Shown here: positions 51,006-60,405 of the stretch, in pieces | Layout of the letters: the number at the start of each line of letters is the position of its first letter | Position numbering within the stretch: position 1 is the stretch's first letter | Assembly: GCF_000330725.2 (NCBI RefSeq) | Contig: NZ_AMZY02000009.1 | Location: 186,001 to 250,000 of the forward strand | DNA: 64,000 nucleotides | Origin: Mariniradius saccharolyticus AK6 | Lineage (GTDB): Bacteria > Bacteroidota > Bacteroidia > Cytophagales > Cyclobacteriaceae | Direction of reading: 5' to 3' | Notes under the pieces: model-generated | The model's input: the letters and a program-made list of their open reading frames with translations, nothing else | The model's database searches: none | Told to the model about the DNA's origin: nothing | Position numbers and translations under genes: made by a program

Positions 51006-54000
51006 TCAATTCTTGCTTGAATTGTTTTTCTCTTTTTCTTCTTTTCTGGGAAGTCCGAGCGGTTGGTCCGTCTGCAGGTCGAGTGGATTGACTCTTTTGT
51101 CGAGATTTTCCAAGGGGATATTGTTCCAATTTTGGTCTTCCTCCATCTGATACCTGAGAAAATCATCCGTGTCGTTGATTCGGAGCTTTTCATTTTCTTT
51201 TCTCCGGATTTGGTTCCATAGCTCCCCGAAGGAATTGAACTGGATGTTTTGGGAAACTGAAACCCCATAGGTAGCCACATTCCGTGTCAGGGAAAGGGAG
51301 GTGAAGGTGTTGAAGTTGTTTCTGTTGTAAATCCGCATGCGGTAGCGTCCGTCTTCGGTAATCATGTATTCGGCCTGCCAGTCACCGGCGATACTGTTAA
51401 AGTCGGCGTTGCCACGCATATCAGTGAAGCCACCGTCCCGACTCACCCGCAGCCTGCCGTCAAGGAAAGTATATGCCACACGGAGTTGGAAGGTTTCCAA
51501 GGCATTTTGGTCGAGATTTGCCAAGTCCAAATCGACCTCCAAGTTTTGGTCCACCTGGGCGATGAAGCTGTTGAGTTGGGAGGAAAGCAGTTGGCTGAGG
51601 TTGGACGTAGCAATATTGCCCACGCCGCTGAACTGCCCTTCTGGTGACAGCGCACGCATCATGATGACCGAGAAAACCTGTCTATTTTTCTCCTGCTCGT
51701 CATTGGCGATTCGGTTTTGGAATGCCGAAATGTAGGTCTGCAAGTTGCCCTCCTTTGGAAACTCGTTGAAGTCAAAGTTGAAGGTGATTTCCGGAGAAAG
51801 GAGATTTCCCTTTAGGTTCATGAGCACTTTGAGCGGAAACCTGCGGCGCATCATCGGATCTTCGATGGTAGCGTTTTGGTTGGATTGGAGCGCTTGCAGA
51901 TTGACATTTTCCTGATAAAAGGCCTTGATGTCCATGATGCCTTGATAGGGGTCGCCAAACCAACTGATCCGTCCGCCAGGCTCCACGATAAATTCCTTTC
52001 TGATCAGGTTATAAAGCGAGAAGTTATACCGAGCCTCGGAGATTTCATAGTTGCCGGACATGGTGAAATTTCCCTGCGTATCGATGTTCATGCCAAGCAC
52101 GCCACTGCCTTTTCCTTGGATACTTTCTCCCGTCCGAGGATCGATTTGGATTTCGACATAGGCGTCCGGCGTCACGTCAAATGTGAAATTCATCCGGAGA
52201 TTGTTGATTGCAAGTTGTTCGACCTGCTCTTCAAATTGGACAAGTCTGCTGGTGTCTCGGACGTTGATGATTTTGATATATTCCTCTTGGGCGACTGTAG
52301 TCGTGGACCCAAAGGGAATGTAAATCCTGGTATCCGGCATGGACGTGGCCCGTGCGGTGATGTCCAAGTTGTTGGCTGCGCCGAATACATTCAAGGTTCC
52401 CGTGGCGTAGGCTGTTCCATAGAATGTGTCGTTGTCCTTTGAGCCTGTGTTGAGCACCTGGAAATTTTCAAGGTTGGAACTTATATCAAGGATAAAGTCA
52501 GAAAAATAATCATGGGAAATACCTCCCCGAAGGCGAGCCCGATTTCCCCGCACATCCCGAAGCACAAGCTCACGAAAACTGATTTCGTTTGTATTGAAAA
52601 GGATATTTCCGTCCACGACGTAGAACGTGTTGAGATAGTTGATCAGGAACTTTCCGCCTTCCAATCTGCCAGTGCCCATCACTACGGGGAAATTCAAAGT
52701 TCCGTTGATGACCAAATCGCCCGTCACCGTACCACCGATTCGCGTCAGGTAATTGGAAATGAAGGGTTCCAAAATGGACAAGTCTGCTTCATTGAGTTTG
52801 GCGTTAAGTTCCAGTCCATCATCCAGACTGCCCAAATAACCGTCTACGGCTATGACCTTTTTGCCGTTTCTGGTATTGCTCAGTTCAATGTTGACGCGTT
52901 TGTTTTCGATGTAGGTCGCGGCGTCGATTTCGCCGACCAAGAAACCGTTGACATGTAAATCCTCGATAAACAGCTGGCCGAGAAGCTCCGGGACGTCATA
53001 TAAATTACTCAAACCAAAATTTCCGTTTGCATTGCCCCGGTATTCGCGTGTACTCAGGGTATTGATAAAATCAACATTGACGTCATGGATTACCAGTTCC
53101 AAAACATCTTTTGGATTCGGAGAAATCGTACCGTTCAGGGAAAGGTATTGATCGGCGTTGAAAAGCTTCAGGTTGTCAAAAAGGACGGTTTTGTCAGCAA
53201 CAATGATCTCGTTGTCTGAATCAAATCGCCAGATTTTGTCCAGTATTTTCAGTTCAGAGGGCTGAAAAACGATCGAGGTGTGGTCTTTGAAAAGCGTGAT
53301 ATCATTCTTCACACGGACATAGCTCCCTGTTCCCAATTGGTCCTGCTCATAGGACAAGTCTATCGACGAGCCATCCCAAATAGCCTCTAACGCCAGGTTG
53401 TTGAATGTCAATCCGGACGACAATTCCTGTTTTTTCGAAAACAAATACAAGGAAGCCAAAACGTCATCGGCCTCGTTGAGCTTGGAAGTATTGAAATCGA
53501 GATTTGTATTGTACAGCAGGTTTCCATTAAAATACACCGTATCGATGCTGGAGAAAAAGTTGAAAACCGTATTTTCAGGTGTTTGGTAAAAAGCCCCTTC
53601 GATGATCGTGTTTTTGGAAATTGTGGCGCGCGGTTCGAGCAGATTGATGATGGGATTGATGTCGATGAAATTCAGATTGATGTCAATCTGATAGGGATCG
53701 ATCTGTTTTTTTGATTTGGTTCTTGGGGTAAGACTGTTGTTGGTGAGAATGTTGATATAATCGTCCGATAATTCGGCCAGGTCATCAATCAGTTGGTTGA
53801 CTTTGAAGTTTCCGGAAATTCCCGCCACCAGCAAATCTGAATTGAGCCTGATGGCGCGGAGGTCATCCGTAAACAAGGATTGGAAAAAGAAATTGTCCAA
53901 ATAGAGATTTCGCCCCTCATAGCTGAAGTTTATTTCGCTGAATCTCGCAATGCCTTCCACATCGTCCAAAGTGATTCCCCGGGTGTCGAGGTCGACTTTG

Positions 54001-55649
54001 CCACTTACGAAGGTTTCTTTCTCCACCAGCTTTATCTCGTGCAGAAAAGCTGTATCAACCTGAACCTGCAATCTCACAGAATCTTTCCCATCCCTTAAAT
54101 CCAAAACTCCGGACATTTCTCCCTTGAGATTTTGGTCGTTGACTTTTAGTTTCCCGGAGAAAAGGTCTTTTCCATAAGTCGCATCGGTCGTAATGTTTTT
54201 GAAATCATAGCCATTTATTCCCGCACTTTTGATCTCTGCATCCACCTGCAGGAGGGCGGTTTCCGCTGTCAGGCCTTTGCCCTGGATATTGCCGGTCATC
54301 GTGACTTTTTGGAATTTTTCAGGGTCTTCGACGAGCACGCCTACATCGAGATTTTGGAGTTCGAGGCGGCCGCTATACGTGGGTTCGTTGTTGACCGTTT
54401 GATAATTCAGCCTACCAATGGCATTTCCGATTCCTGTCCGAAATCTTCCATTGGCTGTGAAGTAGTGGAGGTAACCGGAAAAATCCGAGTCAAACCGGAT
54501 CGTCCGAAACTTATTGAGTTCCTTTCTCGCCGGTTCGCTGATGTAGGGTGCAAGGTCATTGCTCGTGAGGACGGAATTTTGCAGCGAAAGCTCAAAAAAC
54601 GAGTTGTCCAAATCCGGCAGGCCATCGATTTTGAACTTCCCAAAAAGCGCACTTTGAGTCCCAAACCTGATCAACAATTCTTCCGAGGAGAGATTGTCGA
54701 CGGTTCCTTCGATTTCCCCACTTAGGTAAATGCGATCCTCGTAGTTTGGGAGGTTTTCCGCAAAATATCGCAAATCCTGGATGTTTAGGGCCGTTTCCTC
54801 CAATCGTGCCAAAATCGTCACCCGCGAATTGAAATAGGAAAGCGAGGCCACGGAATCATAGCTGAATTTGAGGTAGTTTTTTACCTCGGTTTGATTGGAT
54901 CTCAAAAACAGATCATCAAACTCCATGAAAGTCGGGGTATAGGTGAAAACGGTCTTGAGCTGTTGGAAGACAAGTCCCGAAGTCAACTCTTCGCCTCGCA
55001 TATAATTCACCTTTACGCCGATTTCGGGGCCTTGTACGTAAAACCCGTCTGCATCGGCGATCAGGTCCCTGAATTTGAGGTTGTTGAAATCGAAACCCTC
55101 GGTGATCGGGATCGCCCCATAGTTGATGATATCAAGGGAGGTTTTGTCGAGGTGGATGTTTTCGATGCTGAACTTCGAAGGTTTTTTGTTTGGATCCCTG
55201 GGTGCACGTGGAAAGAGGTCATTGATTCTAGCTATAAATTCTGCGAGGTTTATAAACGACTCGTCTGCATGGAAAAGTAGCCGGACGTTTCCTTCTTCAA
55301 GTTTGATCTGATCTATGGATGGGTTTTGGGTATTTAATAGACTACGAATCGAAAAGTCGATGTAAACTTCCCTTAAGTCAACCATCAAGCTGTCATGGTG
55401 ATCCCTGACTACCACGTCATTGAGGCTGACGGCATCCCACCACCTGATTCGGACTTTGGAAATGCTCGTCTGGAATTGGGTGTTCTTTGTGATGAATTCG
55501 GTGAGCGCCTTTGTTATCCGAGTTTGCACAAATGGGATTTGGATCGAAAGCGCGACGAGTAGGAAGAGTATCAGGACAAAAAGGACGAGCCTTGATAATA
55601 GCCGAAAGGCTTTGATCAAAAATTCCGTAACTTTGGGGCTCTTTTCCAA
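51006..55649 (-). CDS. tamB: TamB-like inner-membrane translocation/assembly protein (DUF490)
   Basis: The 1547-residue product starts with TTG at 55649; no ATG exists near the N-terminus. It has an N-terminal membrane helix (about 15-38), then very long alternating beta-strand sequence forming the hydrophobic groove typical of AsmA/TamB-type bridge proteins, and a C-terminal DUF490 domain (about 1080-1470: GSGVLGMNIDTQGNFTMSG, then ATSNLSQLLSSQLNSFI). Such proteins bridge the periplasm and are thought to carry phospholipid or help outer-membrane protein assembly. No tamA-like gene is adjacent. Its start lies 13 bases from the divergent tsaD start. Confidence 0.9.
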   Translation of the reverse strand: MEKSPKVTEFLIKAFRLLSRLVLFVLILFLLVALSIQIPFVQTRITKALTEFITKNTQFQTSISKVRIRWWDAVSLNDVVVRDHHDSLMVDLREVYIDFSIRSLLNTQNPSIDQIKLEEGNVRLLFHADESFINLAEFIARINDLFPRAPRDPNKKPSKFSIENIHLDKTSLDIINYGAIPITEGFDFNNLKFRDLIADADGFYVQGPEIGVKVNYMRGEELTSGLVFQQLKTVFTYTPTFMEFDDLFLRSNQTEVKNYLKFSYDSVASLSYFNSRVTILARLEETALNIQDLRYFAENLPNYEDRIYLSGEIEGTVDNLSSEELLIRFGTQSALFGKFKIDGLPDLDNSFFELSLQNSVLTSNDLAPYISEPARKELNKFRTIRFDSDFSGYLHYFTANGRFRTGIGNAIGRLNYQTVNNEPTYSGRLELQNLDVGVLVEDPEKFQKVTMTGNIQGKGLTAETALLQVDAEIKSAGINGYDFKNITTDATYGKDLFSGKLKVNDQNLKGEMSGVLDLRDGKDSVRLQVQVDTAFLHEIKLVEKETFVSGKVDLDTRGITLDDVEGIARFSEINFSYEGRNLYLDNFFFQSLFTDDLRAIRLNSDLLVAGISGNFKVNQLIDDLAELSDDYINILTNNSLTPRTKSKKQIDPYQIDINLNFIDINPIINLLEPRATISKNTIIEGAFYQTPENTVFNFFSSIDTVYFNGNLLYNTNLDFNTSKLNEADDVLASLYLFSKKQELSSGLTFNNLALEAIWDGSSIDLSYEQDQLGTGSYVRVKNDITLFKDHTSIVFQPSELKILDKIWRFDSDNEIIVADKTVLFDNLKLFNADQYLSLNGTISPNPKDVLELVIHDVNVDFINTLSTREYRGNANGNFGLSNLYDVPELLGQLFIEDLHVNGFLVGEIDAATYIENKRVNIELSNTRNGKKVIAVDGYLGSLDDGLELNAKLNEADLSILEPFISNYLTRIGGTVTGDLVINGTLNFPVVMGTGRLEGGKFLINYLNTFYVVDGNILFNTNEISFRELVLRDVRGNRARLRGGISHDYFSDFILDISSNLENFQVLNTGSKDNDTFYGTAYATGTLNVFGAANNLDITARATSMPDTRIYIPFGSTTTVAQEEYIKIINVRDTSRLVQFEEQVEQLAINNLRMNFTFDVTPDAYVEIQIDPRTGESIQGKGSGVLGMNIDTQGNFTMSGNYEISEARYNFSLYNLIRKEFIVEPGGRISWFGDPYQGIMDIKAFYQENVNLQALQSNQNATIEDPMMRRRFPLKVLMNLKGNLLSPEITFNFDFNEFPKEGNLQTYISAFQNRIANDEQEKNRQVFSVIMMRALSPEGQFSGVGNIATSNLSQLLSSQLNSFIAQVDQNLEVDLDLANLDQNALETFQLRVAYTFLDGRLRVSRDGGFTDMRGNADFNSIAGDWQAEYMITEDGRYRMRIYNRNNFNTFTSLSLTRNVATYGVSVSQNIQFNSFGELWNQIRRKENEKLRINDTDDFLRYQMEEDQNWNNIPLENLDKRVNPLDLQTDQPLGLPRKEEKEKNNSSKN
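55628..55635 (+). promoter_or_regulatory. Exact TAnnTTTG element of tsaD inside the tamB 5' end
   Basis: TAACTTTG at 55628-55635 lies 27 bases before the tsaD ATG and within the first codons of the divergent tamB gene. No TTG is found at the -33 distance. Confidence 0.4.
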
Positions 55650-55662
55650 GGACTACACGCGA

Positions 55663-56667
55663 ATGAAATTGAATATTCTGGCTATTGAGTCTTCCTGTGA
55701 TGAAACGTCGGCGGCAGTAATTTCTGATGGCAAAATACTTAATAATATCATCGCCACGCAATCCGTACACGAAAAATATGGGGGAGTCGTTCCGGAGCTT
55801 GCTTCGCGTGCACATCAGCAACACCTGATTCCGGTCGTGCATGAGGCCATGCGATCTTCCGGCCTGCATAAGTCGGATTTGTCGGCCATTGCATTTACCA
55901 AAGGCCCAGGTTTAATGGGATCCTTATTGGTCGGAGTGTCATTTGCAAAGGCGATGGCGTTTAGCCTGGGGATTCCGCTCATCGAAGTCAACCACATGCA
56001 GGCACATATCCTTGCGCATTTTATCGAGGACCCAAAGCCGAACTTTCCGTTTATCTGCCTCACAGTCAGTGGTGGTCATACGCAACTTGTACTCGTTAGG
56101 GGTTATTTGGATATGGAAATCATAGGCGAAACGACCGATGATGCGGTAGGAGAGGCTTTTGACAAGACGGCGAAGCTGATGGGATTGCCTTATCCTGGAG
56201 GTCCTTTGATCGACAAGTATGCCCAACTCGGGAATCCCAAGGCGTTTCAGTTTCCCATCTCGGACATGCCGGCGCTGAGTTTCTCATTCTCCGGTATCAA
56301 GACTGCCGTGATGTATTTCCTACGTGACAACCTAAAGGAAAACCCCAAGTTCATCGAGGAAAACCTTCATGATATCTGTGCCTCTATCCAATACACACTG
56401 ATCAAAACGCTGATGCAAAAGCTCAAAAAGGCAGCGAGAGAGTACAGGATAAAAGAAATTGCAATCGCGGGAGGGGTTTCAGCCAACTCGGGACTGAGGC
56501 AAACGCTTCAGGAAGAAGCCAAGAAATTGGGTTGGAACACCTATATTCCCAAGTTCGAATACTGTACCGACAACGCCGCGATGATTGCCATGGCTGCGCA
56601 TTTCAAATATTTGGCAGGAGAGTTTTCCTCCATCGACGTCGTGCCTGAGGCGAGAATGAGTTTCTGA
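55663..56667 (+). CDS. tsaD: tRNA N6-adenosine threonylcarbamoyltransferase
   Basis: ATG 55663 gives 334 residues, the usual TsaD length; the longer open frame from 55420 is antisense to tamB and is rejected. Motifs: ILAIESSCDETSAAVI, GVVPELASRAHQQHL with metal-binding His, GPGLMGSLLVGVSFAKA, VNHMQAHILAHF with two His, ICLTVSGGHTQLV, DDAVGEAFDKTAKLMGLPYPGG, ISFSFSGIKTA-like LSFSFSGIKTA, and GGVSANSGLR. TsaD adds threonylcarbamoyl to A37 of ANN-decoding tRNAs with TsaB and TsaE. Confidence 0.97.
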   Translation: MKLNILAIESSCDETSAAVISDGKILNNIIATQSVHEKYGGVVPELASRAHQQHLIPVVHEAMRSSGLHKSDLSAIAFTKGPGLMGSLLVGVSFAKAMAFSLGIPLIEVNHMQAHILAHFIEDPKPNFPFICLTVSGGHTQLVLVRGYLDMEIIGETTDDAVGEAFDKTAKLMGLPYPGGPLIDKYAQLGNPKAFQFPISDMPALSFSFSGIKTAVMYFLRDNLKENPKFIEENLHDICASIQYTLIKTLMQKLKKAAREYRIKEIAIAGGVSANSGLRQTLQEEAKKLGWNTYIPKFEYCTDNAAMIAMAAHFKYLAGEFSSIDVVPEARMSF

Positions 56668-56687
56668 GTGGCCGGGTAAGAGTTGTT

Positions 56688-56757
56688 TGGTATTCGTCAT
56701 TCGATATTCCAAATTTTGATTAAAAAAGTAAGAAATTCGAACATCGAATACCGAAGG
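56688..56757. repeat. Imperfect inverted repeat with TATTCG/TCGAAT words
   Basis: GGTATTCGTCATTCGA (56689-56704) and, about 30 bases later, TTCGAACATCGAATACCG (56736-56753) are inverted copies with three mismatches in the middle. The words match those of the repeat patch at 45949-46170, so this is a dispersed intergenic repeat. It lies between tsaD and smpB. Confidence 0.6.
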
Positions 56758-56791
56758 CTTTTGTCCCATTAAAAAAATAAGGATTCACTTC

Positions 56792-57262
56792 ATGAGCAAG
56801 GACACAAAAAACAAATTCGACAAGATCATCAATATAAAAAACAAGAAGGCCTCATTCGAATTTGAGTTCATCGATACTTTTGTGGCCGGATTGATGCTCA
56901 GCGGTACGGAGATCAAATCCGTACGAGAAGGAAAAGTTTCCTTGACGGAGGCGTATTGTTACTTTCGCCGGGGCGAGCTTTATGTTAAGCAAATGCATAT
57001 TGCACCCTACACCATGGCTGCGAGTTACAACCACGACCCGGTACGTGAGCGGAAATTGCTCCTCAACAAAAGGGAATTGGAGAAGATGGAAGCTAAATTT
57101 GCCGAGAAGGGGCTTTCCATCATTCCCGTACGGGTATTTATCAACGACCGTGGCCTCGCCAAGATGGAAATCGCACTTGCCCGTGGCAAGAAGATTCACG
57201 ACAAACGCCAGGATATCAAGGAAAAAGATGTCAAGCGTGAACTTGATCGAATGAGATTCTGA
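56792..57262 (+). CDS. smpB: SsrA-binding protein SmpB
   Basis: The 156-residue product has the SmpB barrel: NKKASFEFEFIDTFVAGL, LSGTEIKSVREGKVSLTEAY, VKQMHIAPYTMA, RERKLLLNKRELEKM, and LAKMEIALARGKKIHDKRQD. The basic C-terminal tail (IKEKDVKRELDRMRF) enters the decoding channel. SmpB brings tmRNA to stalled ribosomes. Together with the RqcH homologue at 26.2 kb it gives the cell two ribosome-rescue routes. No tmRNA gene is visible in the window. Confidence 0.97.
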   Translation: MSKDTKNKFDKIINIKNKKASFEFEFIDTFVAGLMLSGTEIKSVREGKVSLTEAYCYFRRGELYVKQMHIAPYTMAASYNHDPVRERKLLLNKRELEKMEAKFAEKGLSIIPVRVFINDRGLAKMEIALARGKKIHDKRQDIKEKDVKRELDRMRF

Positions 57263-57272
57263 AAAAAACAAT

Positions 57273-57294
57273 CCCGCCAAACAACGGGTTTTTT
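57273..57294 (+). terminator. Possible weak terminator after smpB
   Basis: CCCG (57273-57276) and CGGG (57285-57288), with an 8-base loop, are followed by six T residues. The stem is only four pairs, so this is tentative. Confidence 0.45.
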
Positions 57295-57320
57295 GCCCTA
57301 ATGAATTTATATTAGGAGCT

Positions 57321-57827
57321 ATGGAAAAACGTGTTTTGGTTTTGAATTTGGATCATAGTCCGGTTGCGGTCGTGCCCGTTCAAAAGGCGTTGGTCCTGAC
57401 ATTTTTGGACAAAGTAAGTTGCCTGTCTTTTTATGAATCCCTCATCATCCGAACCGTGACCAAAGAGTACCGCTACCCCGCGGTGATCCGTCTCAACGAG
57501 TACCGAAATATCCCCTACAAGGGCGTTTTGCTAAATCGGGCCAACCTTTTCAGACGTGATGGGCACGAATGCCAATATTGCGGTTCCCGGAAACACCTGA
57601 CAATCGACCATATCATTCCCCGTTCCAAAGGTGGCAAGACCAATTGGTACAACCTCATCACTGCCTGCCACAGGTGCAATGTGTACAAGGGAGATAAGAC
57701 ACCCGACCAGGCTGGGCTGGCTCTGAGGACTGAACCATTTAAGCCGACACTCTCTTTTTTCTTGGCTGATTACGCCGAAAGGCATGCGGAAGAATGGATT
57801 CCTTTTTTGGATGTGAGGACAGTTTAG
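57321..57827 (+). CDS. HNH endonuclease family protein
   Basis: The 168-residue product has an HNH core near residues 80-125: ANLFRRDGHECQYCG, then LTIDHIIPRSKGG, then NLITACHRCNVYKGDKTP. The two CxxC pairs bind zinc and DH is the catalytic start. The N-terminal 75 residues (VLVLNLDHSPVAVVPVQKALVL) are the usual extension of a widely conserved chromosomal HNH family of unknown role, distinct from restriction or mobile-element HNH proteins. AGGAG lies just before the ATG, a rare Shine-Dalgarno-like site here. Confidence 0.92.
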   Translation: MEKRVLVLNLDHSPVAVVPVQKALVLTFLDKVSCLSFYESLIIRTVTKEYRYPAVIRLNEYRNIPYKGVLLNRANLFRRDGHECQYCGSRKHLTIDHIIPRSKGGKTNWYNLITACHRCNVYKGDKTPDQAGLALRTEPFKPTLSFFLADYAERHAEEWIPFLDVRTV

Positions 57828-57892
57828 GAACTGCTTCCAGCGATTTTTCTTAACTTGGCCTTTATATTCGCTTTCCTTTTCAGCCCTTCCAA

Positions 57893-60397
57893 GTGTTAAA
57901 AAAGAGAAAATATCAACTCGGCAACAAAGTAGTCCTTGGGTTCATCTTGGCTGGTTTGCTGGTGCTTGGCGTCAGCATCATCACATTTGTGAGTATCCGC
58001 AAGCTTCTTATGACCGTCGAAAACCTCACCGAGCCAAATCAACGGCTCTCGCAGTTGAACGGGCTCCTGGCGGACATTTACCTCTTGGATGTGACCAAGA
58101 CCGAGAGGACTTCCGATCGTGACTCCACCTTGGAAGCGACGCTGAGCAGTGCCAAGTCTCGACTGGAATGGCTCAAGGACAATGCTGCGGATTCTGCCGA
58201 GTACCAGACATTCGAACAGGTCGGGCTTAATATCGCCGAGATCATGGTCGTTTATGCTGGCTTGGAGGAAGTGCGGTACATCCTCACCAACAGGAATTTT
58301 TCGGAGGAGGCACTCAAGAATATTGAATTGAGGACCAAGCGACAGCAGGAATTGAACGAGTTGGAGTTCTTGTCCCGAGTCAAAACGAAGCAAAAAAGTG
58401 AAAATTCCGGAAGCAAATCCTTTGGAAATGAAGACCCGTTGAGCGACTTCAGCGCAAGAAACGAGTTGGATGTGCAGGAGGAGTTGATGGAGATCGTGCG
58501 TGAGATACAGGCAGAAAGCAAGGCTTCAGCCAGGCCGAAGGCCAGGTCAGATTCAGCGATTCAAGCAATCAAGACAGTGGTCGAGGAAATCTATCAAGAT
58601 GAAAAAAGACAGCAGAGCAATTTCATCGCCCTGGAATCAAGGTTGATCGAGAAAAACAAGGAAATCTATGCCCAGATACAGGGTGCGATTTCGACTCTTC
58701 AACAAGATCTTTTGACTGAATACAACGATCAAAACCAATCGGCCTATAGGCTGACCTACACGGTGTCGATTGTGTTGGGATTTTTGGTTTTTCTTGGGGT
58801 GGTCGGTTCCTTGGGCTTCATTTTCAGCATCCTGAAAGAGGTCAACCAAGCAAATACTTATCGCGAAAAACTCGAAGAAGCCAAGAAGAAGTCCGATCAG
58901 CTGGCCAAGGCAAAGCAGGACTTTTTGGCAAACATGAGTCACGAAATCCGCAATCCTTTGCACGCAATTCAAGGCTATCAGCGCGCGCTCGACCAATCGG
59001 GGCTCAATGCTCAACAAAAGGAATTTGTGGAAATGATCGGCTTTGCCTCACGGACACTAATTTCTATTGTCAATGACATACTCGACTTTTCGAAACTTGA
59101 GGCTGGCCACATCAACGTGGAGCGGGCACCTTTCGAGCCTTTCAAGCTTTTTCTGTCGCTGAAGAGTTTCTATGACTTTAAGGCTGAGGAAAAAAGACTG
59201 GGCTTCAATTGGAATATCGATTTGCCAAAAAACAAATGGCTGCTCGGCGACCAATTGCGCCTCAATCAGATATTGAACAACCTTTTGAGCAATGCCTTCA
59301 AGTTCACATCGGAAGGCAGCATCAACGTCAGAATTGGATTTGAGGAGGAGAAATTGGTGCTGGAAGTAGCGGATACCGGCATGGGCATGGGCCCGGAGGT
59401 CAAGAAAAATCTCTTCAAAGAATTCAATCAGGGCGATGCTTCCATCACAAGGAAATTTGGTGGTACCGGCCTTGGTTTGGCGATTATCCGAAAATTGATC
59501 GATCGCTTGGGCGGAACTGTCGACGTTTGGAGTGAAATCGGGGTGGGGACAAAGGTGACGGTGCAGCTTCCTTTTGAAGTCGTAGATCCCGTTGAGAAGG
59601 AGTTGTCACAGGAAGTGAATTATGATCTGTCGGGTTTGAATGTGCTCGTGGTGGATGATGATACGGTTGGACTTAAGTTGATGAGACTGCTGCTGGAATC
59701 TGCAGGGGCAACGGTTATCGACTTTGCTGGAGGCTTATCCTGGCGGGAAAACTTCAAGCAAGTGCCCTTGGATCTCGCGATTTTGGATATACAAATGCCC
59801 GAAGTCAGCGGATTGGATGTGCTTAAAGCATTGAAATCGAATAAGAAGTACAAGAAACTCCCAGTACTCGCCATGACAGCCAATGTATTTGCTAATGAGA
59901 AAAATTCACTTGGGGAGCAGGGTTTTGACGGGGTAGTTTTGAAGCCCTTTGATGAAAAGTCCTTGTTCAGGGAAATTGATAAGCAACTGATAATCAATAA
60001 AAAAATAACGATTTCTGACAGGTCTATTGGAGAAAGTGCGGCCGACAAAACCAAGTTTTTTGACCTGAAAGATATAAGGAAGTTCTGCTTGGGAGACGAG
60101 CAGCTCATGCAGGAAGTCATCCATGATTTGATCCAAAACACTACCACGGACTTGGATACGCTCCGGGAAGCATTGGCAACGTCCGATTATTCCAAAATTC
60201 GGGAAATCTGCCATCAATTGGCAAGCAGACTGGCCCAGATCAAAGCGCCATTTTCGGGAGAGGTTCGCGAAATCGAGTTGGCGATCAGCGAAAATCGCAT
60301 TGAAGGCCTGGGTCGGAAGTTGAAAAAAATCTTCCCTGATTTGGAGCATTTGCTCGCCCAACTGCATGCCAAGTATCCTGAGGCGATTGGGAAATAG
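57893..60397 (+). CDS. Hybrid sensor histidine kinase with receiver and Hpt-like domain
   Basis: The 834-residue product starts with GTG at 57893. Two membrane helices (about 14-36 and 287-310) enclose a periplasmic helical sensor region. A HisKA domain follows with NMSHEIRNPLHAIQGYQ (His350), then a HATPase (LSNAFKFTSEG, ADTGMGMG, FGGTGLGLAI), a receiver domain (VLVVDDD, phospho-acceptor Asp632 in ILDIQMPEVSG, KPFDEKSL), and a C-terminal Hpt-like bundle. The Hpt histidine is His774 in CHQLASRL; the usual KG after HxL is replaced by AS. Its stop is 8 bases from the convergent sigma-54 regulator gene, probably its partner. The signal sensed is unknown. Confidence 0.93.
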   Translation: MLKKRKYQLGNKVVLGFILAGLLVLGVSIITFVSIRKLLMTVENLTEPNQRLSQLNGLLADIYLLDVTKTERTSDRDSTLEATLSSAKSRLEWLKDNAADSAEYQTFEQVGLNIAEIMVVYAGLEEVRYILTNRNFSEEALKNIELRTKRQQELNELEFLSRVKTKQKSENSGSKSFGNEDPLSDFSARNELDVQEELMEIVREIQAESKASARPKARSDSAIQAIKTVVEEIYQDEKRQQSNFIALESRLIEKNKEIYAQIQGAISTLQQDLLTEYNDQNQSAYRLTYTVSIVLGFLVFLGVVGSLGFIFSILKEVNQANTYREKLEEAKKKSDQLAKAKQDFLANMSHEIRNPLHAIQGYQRALDQSGLNAQQKEFVEMIGFASRTLISIVNDILDFSKLEAGHINVERAPFEPFKLFLSLKSFYDFKAEEKRLGFNWNIDLPKNKWLLGDQLRLNQILNNLLSNAFKFTSEGSINVRIGFEEEKLVLEVADTGMGMGPEVKKNLFKEFNQGDASITRKFGGTGLGLAIIRKLIDRLGGTVDVWSEIGVGTKVTVQLPFEVVDPVEKELSQEVNYDLSGLNVLVVDDDTVGLKLMRLLLESAGATVIDFAGGLSWRENFKQVPLDLAILDIQMPEVSGLDVLKALKSNKKYKKLPVLAMTANVFANEKNSLGEQGFDGVVLKPFDEKSLFREIDKQLIINKKITISDRSIGESAADKTKFFDLKDIRKFCLGDEQLMQEVIHDLIQNTTTDLDTLREALATSDYSKIREICHQLASRLAQIKAPFSGEVREIELAISENRIEGLGRKLKKIFPDLEHLLAQLHAKYPEAIGK

Positions 60398-60405
60398 CAA
60401 CGAAT

